From Acidobacteriota bacterium (GTDB taxonomy: Bacteria; Acidobacteriota; Vicinamibacteria; Vicinamibacterales; SCN-69-37), in the NCBI GenBank assembly GCA_005799825.1, contig SYFT01000006.1, forward strand, positions 1-52,129: a stretch of 52,129 nucleotides of DNA. Reading direction: 5' to 3'. The stretch's first letter is position 1. Each line of letters begins with the position of its first letter. The notes beneath the pieces were generated by a model, which saw only the letters and a program-made list of their open reading frames with translations, was not told the origin of the DNA and searched no databases. Positions 16,910-26,526 of the stretch are shown in pieces. The position numbers and the translations under genes are program-made.

Positions 16910-17069
16910 GGGGTTGGCGACCCCTGGGCTTCCGGCGCCCATCAAAAATGTCAGCCTCGGCATCGCTTTTCGTGTGTGCCGCGAATACGAGACGGTCCTC
17001 GTACTGCTGTCGGCGACCTGGCGCCAGGCCATAGCCTTGGCGAAGGCGAGCCCTGATAGGATTGCCGCG

Positions 17070-17240
17070 ATGACGATGAGCCGTCGCGAATTCCTCCGAG
17101 GGATTGCCGCCGCGCCGATTGCCGGCGCCCTCCACCTGCGCGGTGCGCAGCGTCGAAGCAGTGGGCCACAAGTTGACGGCAGTGTGCTCAGGCAGCGGCG
17201 CATCGAAGTCGGCGCCGACCCAGATCTTCCCCTTCGCTGA
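17070..17240 (+). pseudogene. orphan Tat signal peptide fragment (gene body missing)
   Basis: MTMSRREFLRGIAAAPIAGALHLRGAQRR then reads antisense through the antitoxin relic and stops. Confidence 0.55.
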
Positions 17241-17384
17241 TCCGGGCTTTCATCGGCGCGACGGCCCGAGTGGCACCAGCTTAGCCAACGGCTTTCCAGT
17301 CTTGGCAATGATGATCTCCGCGCCAGCGGCCGCTTCGTCCACAAGAGTCGACAGACGCGTCTTTGCCTCGTACACATTCACCAT
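17184..17384 (-). pseudogene. Phd/YefM-type antitoxin with in-frame TGA and no toxin partner
   Basis: MVNVYEAKTRLSTLVDEAAAGAEIIIAKTGKPLAKLVPLGPSRR*KPGSAKGKIWVGADFDAPLPEH in one frame. Confidence 0.8.
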
Positions 17385-17487
17385 GTCGACGACGCTATCG
17401 GGGCGACGACAGTTGGTCAAGTTAGTCAAGGCATGGGTCGGGCCGTGGCCAGCAACCGGCAACCCATGGCATGGCTATAATCGCTTC

Positions 17488-18687
17488 ATGCGAACGCTGG
17501 GACTGCTTCTGTGGACGCTCTGTGTGACAACGGTCGCGGCGCAACAGGGAGATCCGATGGTGGAACGTGCACGCAGGATCCTCCGCGATGTGCCGGTGTT
17601 CGACGGACACAACGACTACCCCTGGCAGGTGCGGGAACTGGCCAGGGGCGACATCACCGCGCTGGACCTGCGGCAACCCCAGACGGCTCTGCACACCGAC
17701 TTCGCCCGACTGGCGCGCGGCGGCGTGGGCGCGCAGTTCTGGTCGGTTTACGTGCCATCGACCTTGCAGGGCACCACTGCGGTCACCGCCACACTCGAGC
17801 AGATCGATGTGGTGCACCGCATGGTCGCACGGTATCCCGATCGCCTGGAACTGGCCCTCACCTCGGCCGACGTGGAACGCATCCAGAAGGCCGGCAAGAT
17901 CGCCTCGCTCATCGGCATGGAGGGCGGATACTCCATCGACGGATCGCTCGGCACACTGCGCATGATGTATCGGCTCGGTGCCCGCTACATGACACTGACG
18001 CACAACCTGAACGTCCCGTGGGCGGATTCGGCCACTGACACACCGGTGCATGGCGGCCTCTCGCCGTTCGGCGAACAGGTCGTTCACGAAATGAACCGCC
18101 TCGGCATGCTTGTGGACCTGAGCCATGTTTCGCCCGACACCATGGCCGATGCCATTCGGGTGTCGCAGGCGCCAGTGTTTTTTTCTCACTCCTCGGCCAG
18201 GGCTCTCGCCAACGTGCCGCGCAACGTCCCCGACGACATTCTCTCGCAGATGCCGAAAAACGGCGGTGTGGTGATGGTGACGTTTGTGCCCGGGTTCATT
18301 TCCCAGGAGGTGGCGGACTTCAACGCGCGTGAAAACGCCGAGCGCGCCAGGCTGACCGCGGTGGCCGGCAGCACGGTCGACACCATCAGTCGTGGCGTTG
18401 AGATGTGGCGCTCGGCCAACACGCCGCCGCGCGCGACCATCATCCAGGTCGCCGACCACATCGACCATATCCGCCAGGTGGCGGGCATCGATCACATTGG
18501 TCTGGGTGGCGACTTCGACGGCATCACACAGGTGGTGCTGGGTCTCGAAGACGTCTCGACCTATCCGGACCTGATCACCGAACTGCTGCGGCGCGAGTAT
18601 TCCGACGAAGACGTGCGGAAGATCGCCGGCAAGAACATCATGCGGGTACTCAAGCGCGCTGAAGAAGTGGCGCGCACCGGTCGATGA
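17488..18687 (+). CDS. membrane dipeptidase (peptidase M19), exported
   Basis: VFDGHNDYPWQVRE; IGMEGGYSIDGSLGTLRMMYRLGARYMTLTHN; LVDLSHVSPDTMADAIRVSQAPVFFSHSSARAL; IGLGGDFDGI. Confidence 0.95.
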   Translation: MRTLGLLLWTLCVTTVAAQQGDPMVERARRILRDVPVFDGHNDYPWQVRELARGDITALDLRQPQTALHTDFARLARGGVGAQFWSVYVPSTLQGTTAVTATLEQIDVVHRMVARYPDRLELALTSADVERIQKAGKIASLIGMEGGYSIDGSLGTLRMMYRLGARYMTLTHNLNVPWADSATDTPVHGGLSPFGEQVVHEMNRLGMLVDLSHVSPDTMADAIRVSQAPVFFSHSSARALANVPRNVPDDILSQMPKNGGVVMVTFVPGFISQEVADFNARENAERARLTAVAGSTVDTISRGVEMWRSANTPPRATIIQVADHIDHIRQVAGIDHIGLGGDFDGITQVVLGLEDVSTYPDLITELLRREYSDEDVRKIAGKNIMRVLKRAEEVARTGR

Positions 18688-19307
18688 TCCAGCCCCCGCC
18701 TCCCCCGCTTGTCACCATCGTCGCCCTCGGTGACTCCACGACCGCGGGCACGCCGGCGTTCAAGTCGCCGGTTGAGGCACCGCCCGACGGCGAAGGCAAC
18801 CGCGAGAGCCAGTTCTCCTACTGGTTGATAAAGACGCACCCGGAGTGGACGGCGCTCAATCGCGGGGTGAACGGCGAGCGGACCGATCAAATCGCGGCCC
18901 GGTTCGATCGCGATGTTCTGGCCGCGCAGCCCGCTGTGGTCATCATCATCGCGGGCGTCAACGACGTCTATCAGGGCCGGCCCGTCTCCCATGTCACGAC
19001 GCAGTTGCGTGCGTTGTATGACCGCGCTATCACCGCAGGCATTCCGGTCGTGGCCGGCACGATCGTGCCGTACAACACAGCCACCGATGAGCAGAACGGG
19101 AAGATGCGCGAAATCAACGCGTGGATCGCGGCCGAAGGACGCCGCGACCCACGCATTCGTGTGGCCGACACCCGGGCCGCCGTGGCGGCGCCAGGACAAC
19201 CCGACCGGCTTGCCGGTTCTCCCGATGGACTCCACCCCGATGTGGAGGGCTACCGGAACATGGCCGGAGCCCTGGCGCCGGTGATCACTGCTCTCAGAAG
19301 AATCTAG
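18684..19307 (+). CDS. GDSL-type esterase/lipase (SGNH)
   Basis: IVALGDSTTAG; NRGVNGERTDQIAARF; IIAGVNDVYQG; DGLHPDVEGYRNMA. Confidence 0.92.
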   Translation: MIQPPPPPLVTIVALGDSTTAGTPAFKSPVEAPPDGEGNRESQFSYWLIKTHPEWTALNRGVNGERTDQIAARFDRDVLAAQPAVVIIIAGVNDVYQGRPVSHVTTQLRALYDRAITAGIPVVAGTIVPYNTATDEQNGKMREINAWIAAEGRRDPRIRVADTRAAVAAPGQPDRLAGSPDGLHPDVEGYRNMAGALAPVITALRRI

Positions 19308-21543
19308 TGGTGTAGGTCAGCTTGACGCCGCGCCCGATCTCGGCGGCCAGGTCCTTGAGCAATGAGTTGTGGACGCGGTACTCCTCGTTGGTCAGGTTGT
19401 ACGCCCTGAGCGAAAACGTGTGTGTGGCATGCCCGCCGGCAATCAAATACGTGGCAGCGAGGTTCACCACCCTGGATCCTGCTGTGGACGTCTCGACTCC
19501 GAACACGCGGTTTTGATCGGCCGTGAGAACCACCTCAGGACTGAGGGTCAACCTGCCCCACTTCCTTTCCACACCCAGTCGGGCAGAGAACGCCGGGATG
19601 CGCGGCAAGGACTGGTTTGTTCTTGTCAGTGTCGCGCGCACGTAGCTAGCGCCCACGTGCAGGTGGAGCTTTGGGTGCGCCTGAAACTCGCCGGACGCCT
19701 CCATCCCCACAAAGCGGCTATCTGCCTGGACATAGTTGGCTACACGCAAACCGTCTTCCACGTCGCCGGTGAAATCAAGAAACACGAAGTTGCTGATGTC
19801 GTATGCAAACGCGTTCAGGGAGCCCTGGGCGCGTTCTGCGCGACTCCGCAGGCTGACGTCCACACCGAGCGTGCGTTCCACGGTCAGGTCCGGGTTCCCA
19901 ATCTCGAAGGCGAGATTCCCAATGTGTGGCCCGAAGCTGTAGAGCTCTTCGAGCGCGGGCGCCCGTGACGCGCCGCTCAGATTCACCGCGAAGACACCGC
20001 GGGTGCCAATCGGTGCGTGCAGGCCAAGCGAGCCCGACACCGCACTGAACGAACTGTCGCGCACGGCCGGGGCCTCGGTGGGTGCGCCGGCCGACCGTGG
20101 CTCTACGGCGTAGGCGTTCCGCTCCCCACGCGCACCGAACTGCAGACGGAACCGATCAAAAGCCGCCTCTTCGTACACAAACGCCGCGAGTGACGACTGA
20201 GTCACTGCCGGGGTCAACGCCTCTGCACCGACTGCCGCGAACTCACGGCGGAAGATTTCGGCGCCCATGCGTCCGGTGATCCGCCCGCGCCGCTTCTGCT
20301 CAAGTTCAGCTCTCAGTGTCAGCGTGTCGTTCGAGAACACCGTGGCGATGGATTCGGCGCCGTCTTCCACCTCCAACTCGCTGTGCTTATAGTCCGTGTA
20401 GCCCACGGTCAGCTTCGCCGCATCGAGGAACGCACCTGAGAGGTGTCGTGCGCCAACGTCGAGGCGCACGTCGCGTCGGCGAGAGTCAATATCGATCTCA
20501 GCATCTGGCTCACCTTCAAACAACCCGGCAAACGGTATGCCAAATCGGCTGTCTTCAATCGAGCCGCCCAGACTGAAAAAGCCTTTCGCGCCGGTGCGGC
20601 CGAATCCTGCGCGGCCACTCTGCAGCCGGCTGGCAGAGTTCGCAATGGTCGTGCTGGGCGTCTGGTAGTCGCCACTGCGACGCGAACCACCCCCGGCCCA
20701 CGCCGTCCATCCGCCGCGACCAATCTGCACACTGCCATTGGCGCCGAGTGCGTCATCGGCGCTTCCGGCCTCGAGCGTCACGACCCCGAATATTCCGGAG
20801 AACGGACTGGATCTGAACGTATCCTGCGGCGTAATCGCGTTTACTACGCCGCCAATCGCGTTGCTGCCGTACAGGAGCGTGGCGGGCCCCCTGACCACCT
20901 CAAGCCGCTGCAATCCCGCCGGGTCGATCGACACGCCGTGATCTCCTGACTGGCTCGAGAGGTCGCCCGTGCGCACGCCGTCCTGCATAATGAGCACGCG
21001 ATCCCCATCAAAACCGCGGATCACGGGTCTCGCGCTGCCGGGCCCGAATGAGCGCTTGGCCACACCAGGAGTGCTCGCCAGTGCATCGGCTACGGTGCCG
21101 CCGAGGTTCTTGGCCAGCTCCAGGGCATCAAGGCTCGTGATCGCGCTGAACGCATCGAACGTCGTGGTGGCACCCGACGCACTTGCAGTCACCGTCACTT
21201 CTTCGTGAACGGCGTCAACCGCAAGCTTGAACTCAATGGTCGCGGTCGTCCCCGCGACCACCGTCACCGACTGCCTGGCGGCAGAGAAATGTTCGCGCTG
21301 CGCCAGTATTTGAAACGTTCCGACGGGCACATTGGTGATCTCAAACGTCCCATCCTCACGGGTGGTGGCGGCACGGCGCGCACCGATGACAATCACTTCG
21401 GCGCCGTGCAGCGGCGTACTGGTGCGTTCAAGCACCACTTTGCCGGAAATGGTGCCTCCGCTGGGTTGAGCAAACACGAGACTGATAGGGGCTGCTGACA
21501 GCAGCAGGGCCACCACAGCCGAAATATGGATACGCGCTTTCAT
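19294..21543 (-). CDS. TonB-dependent receptor with carboxypeptidase-like regulatory domain
   Basis: GTISGKVVLERTSTPLHGAEVIV; plug GFDGDRVLIMQDGVRTGDLSSQSGDHGVSIDPAGLQRLEVVRGPATLLYGSNAIGGVVNAIT; terminal F. Confidence 0.95.
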   Translation of the reverse strand: MKARIHISAVVALLLSAAPISLVFAQPSGGTISGKVVLERTSTPLHGAEVIVIGARRAATTREDGTFEITNVPVGTFQILAQREHFSAARQSVTVVAGTTATIEFKLAVDAVHEEVTVTASASGATTTFDAFSAITSLDALELAKNLGGTVADALASTPGVAKRSFGPGSARPVIRGFDGDRVLIMQDGVRTGDLSSQSGDHGVSIDPAGLQRLEVVRGPATLLYGSNAIGGVVNAITPQDTFRSSPFSGIFGVVTLEAGSADDALGANGSVQIGRGGWTAWAGGGSRRSGDYQTPSTTIANSASRLQSGRAGFGRTGAKGFFSLGGSIEDSRFGIPFAGLFEGEPDAEIDIDSRRRDVRLDVGARHLSGAFLDAAKLTVGYTDYKHSELEVEDGAESIATVFSNDTLTLRAELEQKRRGRITGRMGAEIFRREFAAVGAEALTPAVTQSSLAAFVYEEAAFDRFRLQFGARGERNAYAVEPRSAGAPTEAPAVRDSSFSAVSGSLGLHAPIGTRGVFAVNLSGASRAPALEELYSFGPHIGNLAFEIGNPDLTVERTLGVDVSLRSRAERAQGSLNAFAYDISNFVFLDFTGDVEDGLRVANYVQADSRFVGMEASGEFQAHPKLHLHVGASYVRATLTRTNQSLPRIPAFSARLGVERKWGRLTLSPEVVLTADQNRVFGVETSTAGSRVVNLAATYLIAGGHATHTFSLRAYNLTNEEYRVHNSLLKDLAAEIGRGVKLTYTTRFF

Positions 21544-21629
21544 AAGTTTTCCTTCTATCCGAGACTACGACTAGGGCGCGACCGGGGCCACCAAGGCGCC
21601 AGCCTCACCAACATCACACGAGCGACGGG

Positions 21630-21977
21630 TCAGAGTGCGGAAGGAGGAGCGCGACCGCCGACAGGGCGCGTAACGACCGCGGAGGGGCTCAGATCAGTGA
21701 CGTGCGACGGCAGTACTTGCCGGTCTTCCCGAACCACGACGGCCTGCATGGGGCGATTAGCCGATCGCATCGTGCGGAGCAGGTGACAGACGGCGCAGTG
21801 GCTGTCATCCCCCTCTCGCTGGCCACCCAGCCGAGCGCCGGCGGGCGCGTCAGTTCCGAGTTTGACTACCCAGTGCGGGTCGTCGTTGAACTTATGCGCA
21901 TCGCCTAGCCATGGCACGCCTAAGCCGCAGACAAATGCGGCGAGCAGGACGATGGCGACGGGGCAACGGAACGACAT
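21630..21977 (-). CDS. small exported hypothetical protein with HCxxC motif
   Basis: MSFRCPVAIVLLAAFVCGLGVPWLGDAHK...DDSHCAVCHLLRTMRSA; directly upstream of the TonB receptor on the same strand. Confidence 0.6.
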   Translation of the reverse strand: MSFRCPVAIVLLAAFVCGLGVPWLGDAHKFNDDPHWVVKLGTDAPAGARLGGQREGDDSHCAVCHLLRTMRSANRPMQAVVVREDRQVLPSHVTDLSPSAVVTRPVGGRAPPSAL

Positions 21978-21982
21978 GCAGA

Positions 21983-22687
21983 TCAGGCGAGACGACTATT
22001 TACTTCGGCCCAGTCTATCACGTTCCAGAACGCGCTGACGTATTCCGCGCGGCGGTTCTGATGCTTCAGGTAGTACGCGTGTTCCCAGACATCGAGGCCG
22101 ATGATGGGCGTGCGCCCTTCCGCGAACGGCGTGTCCTGATTGGCCGTGCTGTGGATGACAAGTTTGCCCCTCTCGTCGCTCAACCAGACCCAGCCGCTGC
22201 CGAATCGTGATGCGGCCGCCTGATTAAAACGGTCGCGGAACGTCTCGAAGCTGCCGAAGGTGCTGGTGATGGCCGCGGCCGCCGCGCCCGTGGGGGCGCC
22301 GCCGGCGTTTGGCGCCATCAATGTCCAGAACTGCATGTGGTTGAAGTGCCCACCGCCGTGATTCTGCACGGCAGCCCGGATGCCTTCGGGCACCGTGCCC
22401 AGATTGCGCAGCAGGTCTTCGAGCGATCGGCTTGCCACAGCCGGCGCCTTCGCCAACGCGGCGTTGAGCCCGGTCACGTACGTCTGGTGATGCCGGTCGT
22501 GGTGAATCGTCATCGTCTGCTCATCGATGTGCGGCTCCAGGGCGGCGGCCAGGTACGGCAAGGGGCCCAGTGTGTATGGCCCGGCCGGTGCGGGAGTCTG
22601 GGCAAAGGCGAGAAGCCTAGGTGACGCCACGGCGGCGACGGCAGCGGTGCCAACCGTCGAAAGAAGCTCTCGTCGTGTCATGGGCAT
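21983..22687 (-). CDS. Fe/Mn superoxide dismutase with Tat-like signal
   Basis: [94 protein letters not shown]. Confidence 0.95.
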   Translation of the reverse strand: MPMTRRELLSTVGTAAVAAVASPRLLAFAQTPAPAGPYTLGPLPYLAAALEPHIDEQTMTIHHDRHHQTYVTGLNAALAKAPAVASRSLEDLLRNLGTVPEGIRAAVQNHGGGHFNHMQFWTLMAPNAGGAPTGAAAAAITSTFGSFETFRDRFNQAAASRFGSGWVWLSDERGKLVIHSTANQDTPFAEGRTPIIGLDVWEHAYYLKHQNRRAEYVSAFWNVIDWAEVNSRLA

Positions 22688-22724
22688 GGCGGTACTCTAG
22701 CCCAAGGACGGCTAGAATGGCGAC

Positions 22725-23690
22725 GTGCTGGTCAACTGCGTGGCGTATCACCGGGGTGAGCGGGTGGCCGACATCCCGATCAGCGAGATTCGGTCGCAGC
22801 TGACCGATCCGGGCTGTTTCGTGTGGGTGGCGCTGAAGGACCCGGTGCCAGAGGAAGTTGAACGCCTTCAGGAAGAGTTCACCCTGCACGAATTGGCGGT
22901 GGAAGACGCAAGCCGGGGCCACCAGCGTCCGAAGATCGAGGAGTACGGTTCTTCCATCTTCGTCGTGCTTCACATGATTGACGCCGAGGGCGAGGAACTG
23001 CTAACGGGCGAAGTGGCAATCTTCGTCGGTCCCCAGTACATCGTGTCAGTCCGACGCAACTCGCAGCAGGGCTTCACCGAGGTACGTCGGCGGTGCGAGG
23101 AAGAGCCCGATCTGCTGAAACACGGGCCGGCGTACGTGTTGTACGCGCTGATGGACACGGTAGTCGATCGCTACTTTCCGCTCATCGACCGGCTGACGAG
23201 CGAAATCGAAGACATCGAGGAGCGAATTTTTACCAGCAACACCACGCGGGCGCAGGTGGAAGCGCTGTATACGTTCAAGCAGCGGCTGATGGTGTTGGAT
23301 CATGCGATCAATCCACTGCTGGAGGTCACCAGCAAGCTTCACGGTGGGCGGGTGCCGCCCATGTGCGCCGGACTCCAGGACTATTTCCGGGACGTCTATG
23401 ACCACCTGCAGCGCCTGAAGCAGTCCACCGACAATTTGCGCGACATGGTCAGCACGGCGCTTTCGGTCAATCTGTCGCTGATTACGCTGCAGGAGAACGA
23501 GGTTACCAAGCGGTTGGCGGCCTATGCCGCCCTCGTGGCGGTGCCCACGATGATCGCCGGCGTGTATGGCATGAACTTCAGACACATGCCGGAACTGGAC
23601 TGGGCCTACGGCTATCCGGTCACAGTGGCTGCGATGGTCACCATCGATCTGTATCTGGTGTTTCGGTTCAGAAAGGCGAAGTGGCTGTGA
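22725..23690 (+). CDS. corA: magnesium/cobalt transporter CorA family
   Basis: C-terminal YGMNFRHMPELDWAYGYPVTV (GMN motif); PTMIAGVYGMNF. Confidence 0.95.
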   Translation: MLVNCVAYHRGERVADIPISEIRSQLTDPGCFVWVALKDPVPEEVERLQEEFTLHELAVEDASRGHQRPKIEEYGSSIFVVLHMIDAEGEELLTGEVAIFVGPQYIVSVRRNSQQGFTEVRRRCEEEPDLLKHGPAYVLYALMDTVVDRYFPLIDRLTSEIEDIEERIFTSNTTRAQVEALYTFKQRLMVLDHAINPLLEVTSKLHGGRVPPMCAGLQDYFRDVYDHLQRLKQSTDNLRDMVSTALSVNLSLITLQENEVTKRLAAYAALVAVPTMIAGVYGMNFRHMPELDWAYGYPVTVAAMVTIDLYLVFRFRKAKWL

Positions 23691-24790
23691 CCGCTGATAC
23701 CTCGTTCCGCAAGGCCTTCCTGCTCTTCCTCGTCGTCGGCATGACCCTGGTGATGGTGGTCATCCTGAAGGCGTTCCTGATGACAATCGTGGCGGCGGCA
23801 GTGCTCGCAGGCCTCTTGCGACCGGTGTACGTGCGGTTGCTGACGCTGCTGCGCGGGCATGCACTGGCCGCGTCCACCGCCACGCTGCTGCTGACACTGG
23901 TCGTGGTCATCGGCCCCTTGATCGGTATCGGTGGCCTGGTGATCGGCCAGGCGGCGGGCATCACGGAGAACGTCCAGCCGATTGTTGAGATGTCGATCAA
24001 CTCGCCTTTATATCTAGATCAGAGACTGCAGCGCCTGCCTGGCTATGAGCGATACGTCAGGCCGTATCGCAAACAGATCCTGACCAAGGCCGGTGAAGTG
24101 GTGAACTCAGCGGGCGGGTTCCTGATATCCTCGCTGTCGAGTGGCACGTTGAGCACCGTGTCGCTCATTTTAAATTTTCTTATCGCGCTGTACGCGATGT
24201 TCTTCTTCCTGATCGACGGGCCGAAGATGATGCGGGAGATCCTGAACCATCTGCCGTTGCGGGCCGAAGAAAAGATGCTGCTCACGACGCGCTTCCTGTC
24301 GATTACCAGGGCCACGGTGAAAGGCACTCTGGTCATCGGAGTGATTCAGGGCACACTTTCCGGACTGGCATTCTGGGTGGCGGGGATCCAGAACGTGGCG
24401 TTCTGGACGGTGCTGATGATTGTGCTCTCGATCATTCCGTTGATCGGCGGGGCGCTGATCTGGGTGCCTGCCTGCATCGTGTTACTCGCAACGGGGCACG
24501 TGGGAACCGCCATTGGCCTCGCTCTGTTCTGCTCGCTGGTGGTGGGTTCGGTGGACAATCTGTTGCGGCCGTGGCTGGTCGGCCGCGATACCAGGCTGCA
24601 CGATCTCATCATCTTGTTCTCCACTCTGGGAGGTCTGTTGGTGATTGGGCCACTCGGGTTCATCATCGGCCCGGTGCTGGCGGGCCTCTTCGTCACGTCA
24701 TGGCAGATATTCGGGACGGCCTACCGCGAACAACTCATGGACGGCGCGCCGGTCATCCTGACAGCGGACGGGGAGACTCATCCACATTGA
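23681..24790 (+). CDS. AI-2E/PerM family transporter
   Basis: ALYAMFFFLIDGPKMMREILNHLPL; VLSIIPLIGGALIWVPACIVLLATG; FSTLGGLLVIGPLGFIIGPVLAGLFVTSWQIF. Confidence 0.92.
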   Translation: MAVTADTSFRKAFLLFLVVGMTLVMVVILKAFLMTIVAAAVLAGLLRPVYVRLLTLLRGHALAASTATLLLTLVVVIGPLIGIGGLVIGQAAGITENVQPIVEMSINSPLYLDQRLQRLPGYERYVRPYRKQILTKAGEVVNSAGGFLISSLSSGTLSTVSLILNFLIALYAMFFFLIDGPKMMREILNHLPLRAEEKMLLTTRFLSITRATVKGTLVIGVIQGTLSGLAFWVAGIQNVAFWTVLMIVLSIIPLIGGALIWVPACIVLLATGHVGTAIGLALFCSLVVGSVDNLLRPWLVGRDTRLHDLIILFSTLGGLLVIGPLGFIIGPVLAGLFVTSWQIFGTAYREQLMDGAPVILTADGETHPH

Positions 24791-25293
24791 TACGCGCGGG
24801 CACCGGGCGCCAGCGGCGGCGTCAGGGCTGGCCACACGTTGTCGTTCGGGTCACGGTCGGGGAAGCGGCACGCCGGGTCGAGTGTGATCGTCTCAATCAC
24901 ACGGCCGCCGGTGTCAAACGCCGCCCTGAACGTCCGGTTACCGTTGAACCACACATCCACCGGCCATTTCATGAGCGCCGTCTGCGGGTCCACCACTTTC
25001 ACGGTGGCGTTCGCCACAGGCTGCGGCAACTGGCCGGGCGCCGTGAACTTCACCTTCAACACCACAGGTGACGGCATCTGCCTGTCTTGTCGCACTGTCA
25101 CCGTGGCCCTCGCCTTGACCGTCGAGACATTCGCGATTCGCCCGTCGACAGATTCCGTGGTCCACAGCCAGTAGTACCAGAACCAACTCAGGTCCTGCTT
25201 GAGGGTGTTGTTCATGAAAAAGACGTAGTCCCACGGCGAGGGATGCTTGAAGCCCCACGCTTTCGAGTACTCGAAGATGAGGCGTGAGGTCAT
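24778..25293 (-). pseudogene. M1 family aminopeptidase-like C-terminal fragment
   Basis: MTSRLIFEYSKAWGFKHPSPWDYVFFMNNTLKQDLSWFWYYWLWTTESVDGRIANV; catalytic HExxH region absent upstream. Confidence 0.7.
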
Positions 25294-25319
25294 AATTCGC
25301 TATGATACAACCGTCGCCG

Positions 25320-25919
25320 TCAGGGTTTCGGCAGCTTGATGGTGCTGATCATCAGGCTACCGTTCAAGAGGAAGAGCAGCGAGAACGGGTGGAACTGGCG
25401 GCCAAGAATATTCATGTGACCACCGATGAAGTGTGACCCGGTCAGGTCGAATGCAAACAGCGCAGCCATCATCACAACTAGGAAGACGCTGGTGGGAATC
25501 GGTGTCCCTTCAAAGTAGCGAATCTTGCCGGTGGCGCTGTCGGTCGGCGCGCTCGATGTCACGTTGTATCGCGCGAGACGGCTGATGCCGGCGCACACAA
25601 ACAGCGTGAGGCAGATGGCGTCCCATAACCCGCGCAGGCCGAGCGTGTAGGCGAGCACGGCGGGCGCCACGCCGAACGACACGATGTCGGCTAGTGAGTT
25701 CAGGTCGGCGCCCCTAACGGACTTGTGGCGCACGTCCAGGCGTGCCACCCATCCGTCGACCGCATCAAACAGCAGCGCAACGCCCGGAAGGGCAAATGCC
25801 GTCCAAAGCCAGCGTTCCTGATCACCCGCGAGATAGCTCAGGCAGGCGAAGATCGTCACTGTGCCGCACCCTGCGTTGGCCAGGGTCAGCAGGTCGGCCC
25901 ACGTGTACGAACGGAGCAT
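25320..25919 (-). CDS. pssA: CDP-diacylglycerol--serine O-phosphatidyltransferase family
   Basis: CDP-alcohol motif DAVDGWVARLDVRHKSVRGADLNSLADIVSFGVAP; multi-TM. Confidence 0.92.
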   Translation of the reverse strand: MLRSYTWADLLTLANAGCGTVTIFACLSYLAGDQERWLWTAFALPGVALLFDAVDGWVARLDVRHKSVRGADLNSLADIVSFGVAPAVLAYTLGLRGLWDAICLTLFVCAGISRLARYNVTSSAPTDSATGKIRYFEGTPIPTSVFLVVMMAALFAFDLTGSHFIGGHMNILGRQFHPFSLLFLLNGSLMISTIKLPKP

Positions 25920-26498
25920 CGACGGGCGCTTGCGGCGCAGGCGCCAGCGAACCGGCCATCGAGCGGCCGGGGTCAGGCCTCGACTCAGATCGGCGGCGAG
26001 TGGGTCAAGGGTGGACGCAACTCAACCTATCAGGGCGGCAAGTGGATCGACGTCGCGTACGAGCGGCCGGTGTTGCGGCAGCGGGCGAGTATTTTCGGCA
26101 CCGGGGCTGACTGCGGCAAGACGTTGAATGCCGGTGGGCTGATCTGGCGGGCAGGCACGGATCAATCCATGCGGTTCAAGACCGACGTGGCGCTCGATTG
26201 CGGAGGCAAAGCCCTGCCGGCCGGCGAGTACTCGATGTTCATCGGACTCGACGAGAGGGAATGGACGCTCGTGCTCTCCTCCTGGCCCGCACAGCAGCAG
26301 TACGACTCGGCCAACAAGGCTGAGGCCTACAACTACACTCCGGACCGGGACGTACTCCGCGTAATGATGAAGCTCGACGCGCTGCCGTACTCGGTGGATG
26401 AGTTCACGATCGCGTTCGTGGACATGACTAGGACCAGTGGCCGCCTCGCGGTCATGTGGGACCAGACGATGGGGTCGGTGGCGTTCAAGATGCAGTAG
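25920..26498 (+). pseudogene. DUF2911 domain protein, 5' truncated (no start codon or signal peptide)
   Basis: RGQASTQIGGEWVKGGRNSTYQGGKWIDVAYERPVLRQRASIFG...AGEYSMFIGLDEREWTLVLSSWPAQQQYDS; no ATG/GTG/TTG in frame between 25725 and the domain. Confidence 0.7.
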
Positions 26499-26501
26499 TA
26501 C

Positions 26502-26525
26502 TCGGGGTCCCGGAGTCCCTGGGTC
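26502..26525. repeat. octamer array, left terminal repeat of four-helix-bundle element
   Basis: tcggggtc ccggagtc cctgggtc, 3 nt after a stop codon. Confidence 0.88.
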
Positions 26526-26526
26526 G

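Noticed and set aside
17250-17252. Selenocysteine at the in-frame TGA of the antitoxin
   Set aside because: Phd antitoxins are not known selenoproteins and no toxin partner remains; simple decay is more likely.
17422-18495. 357-aa minus-strand ORF
   Set aside because: Antisense shadow of the M19 dipeptidase.
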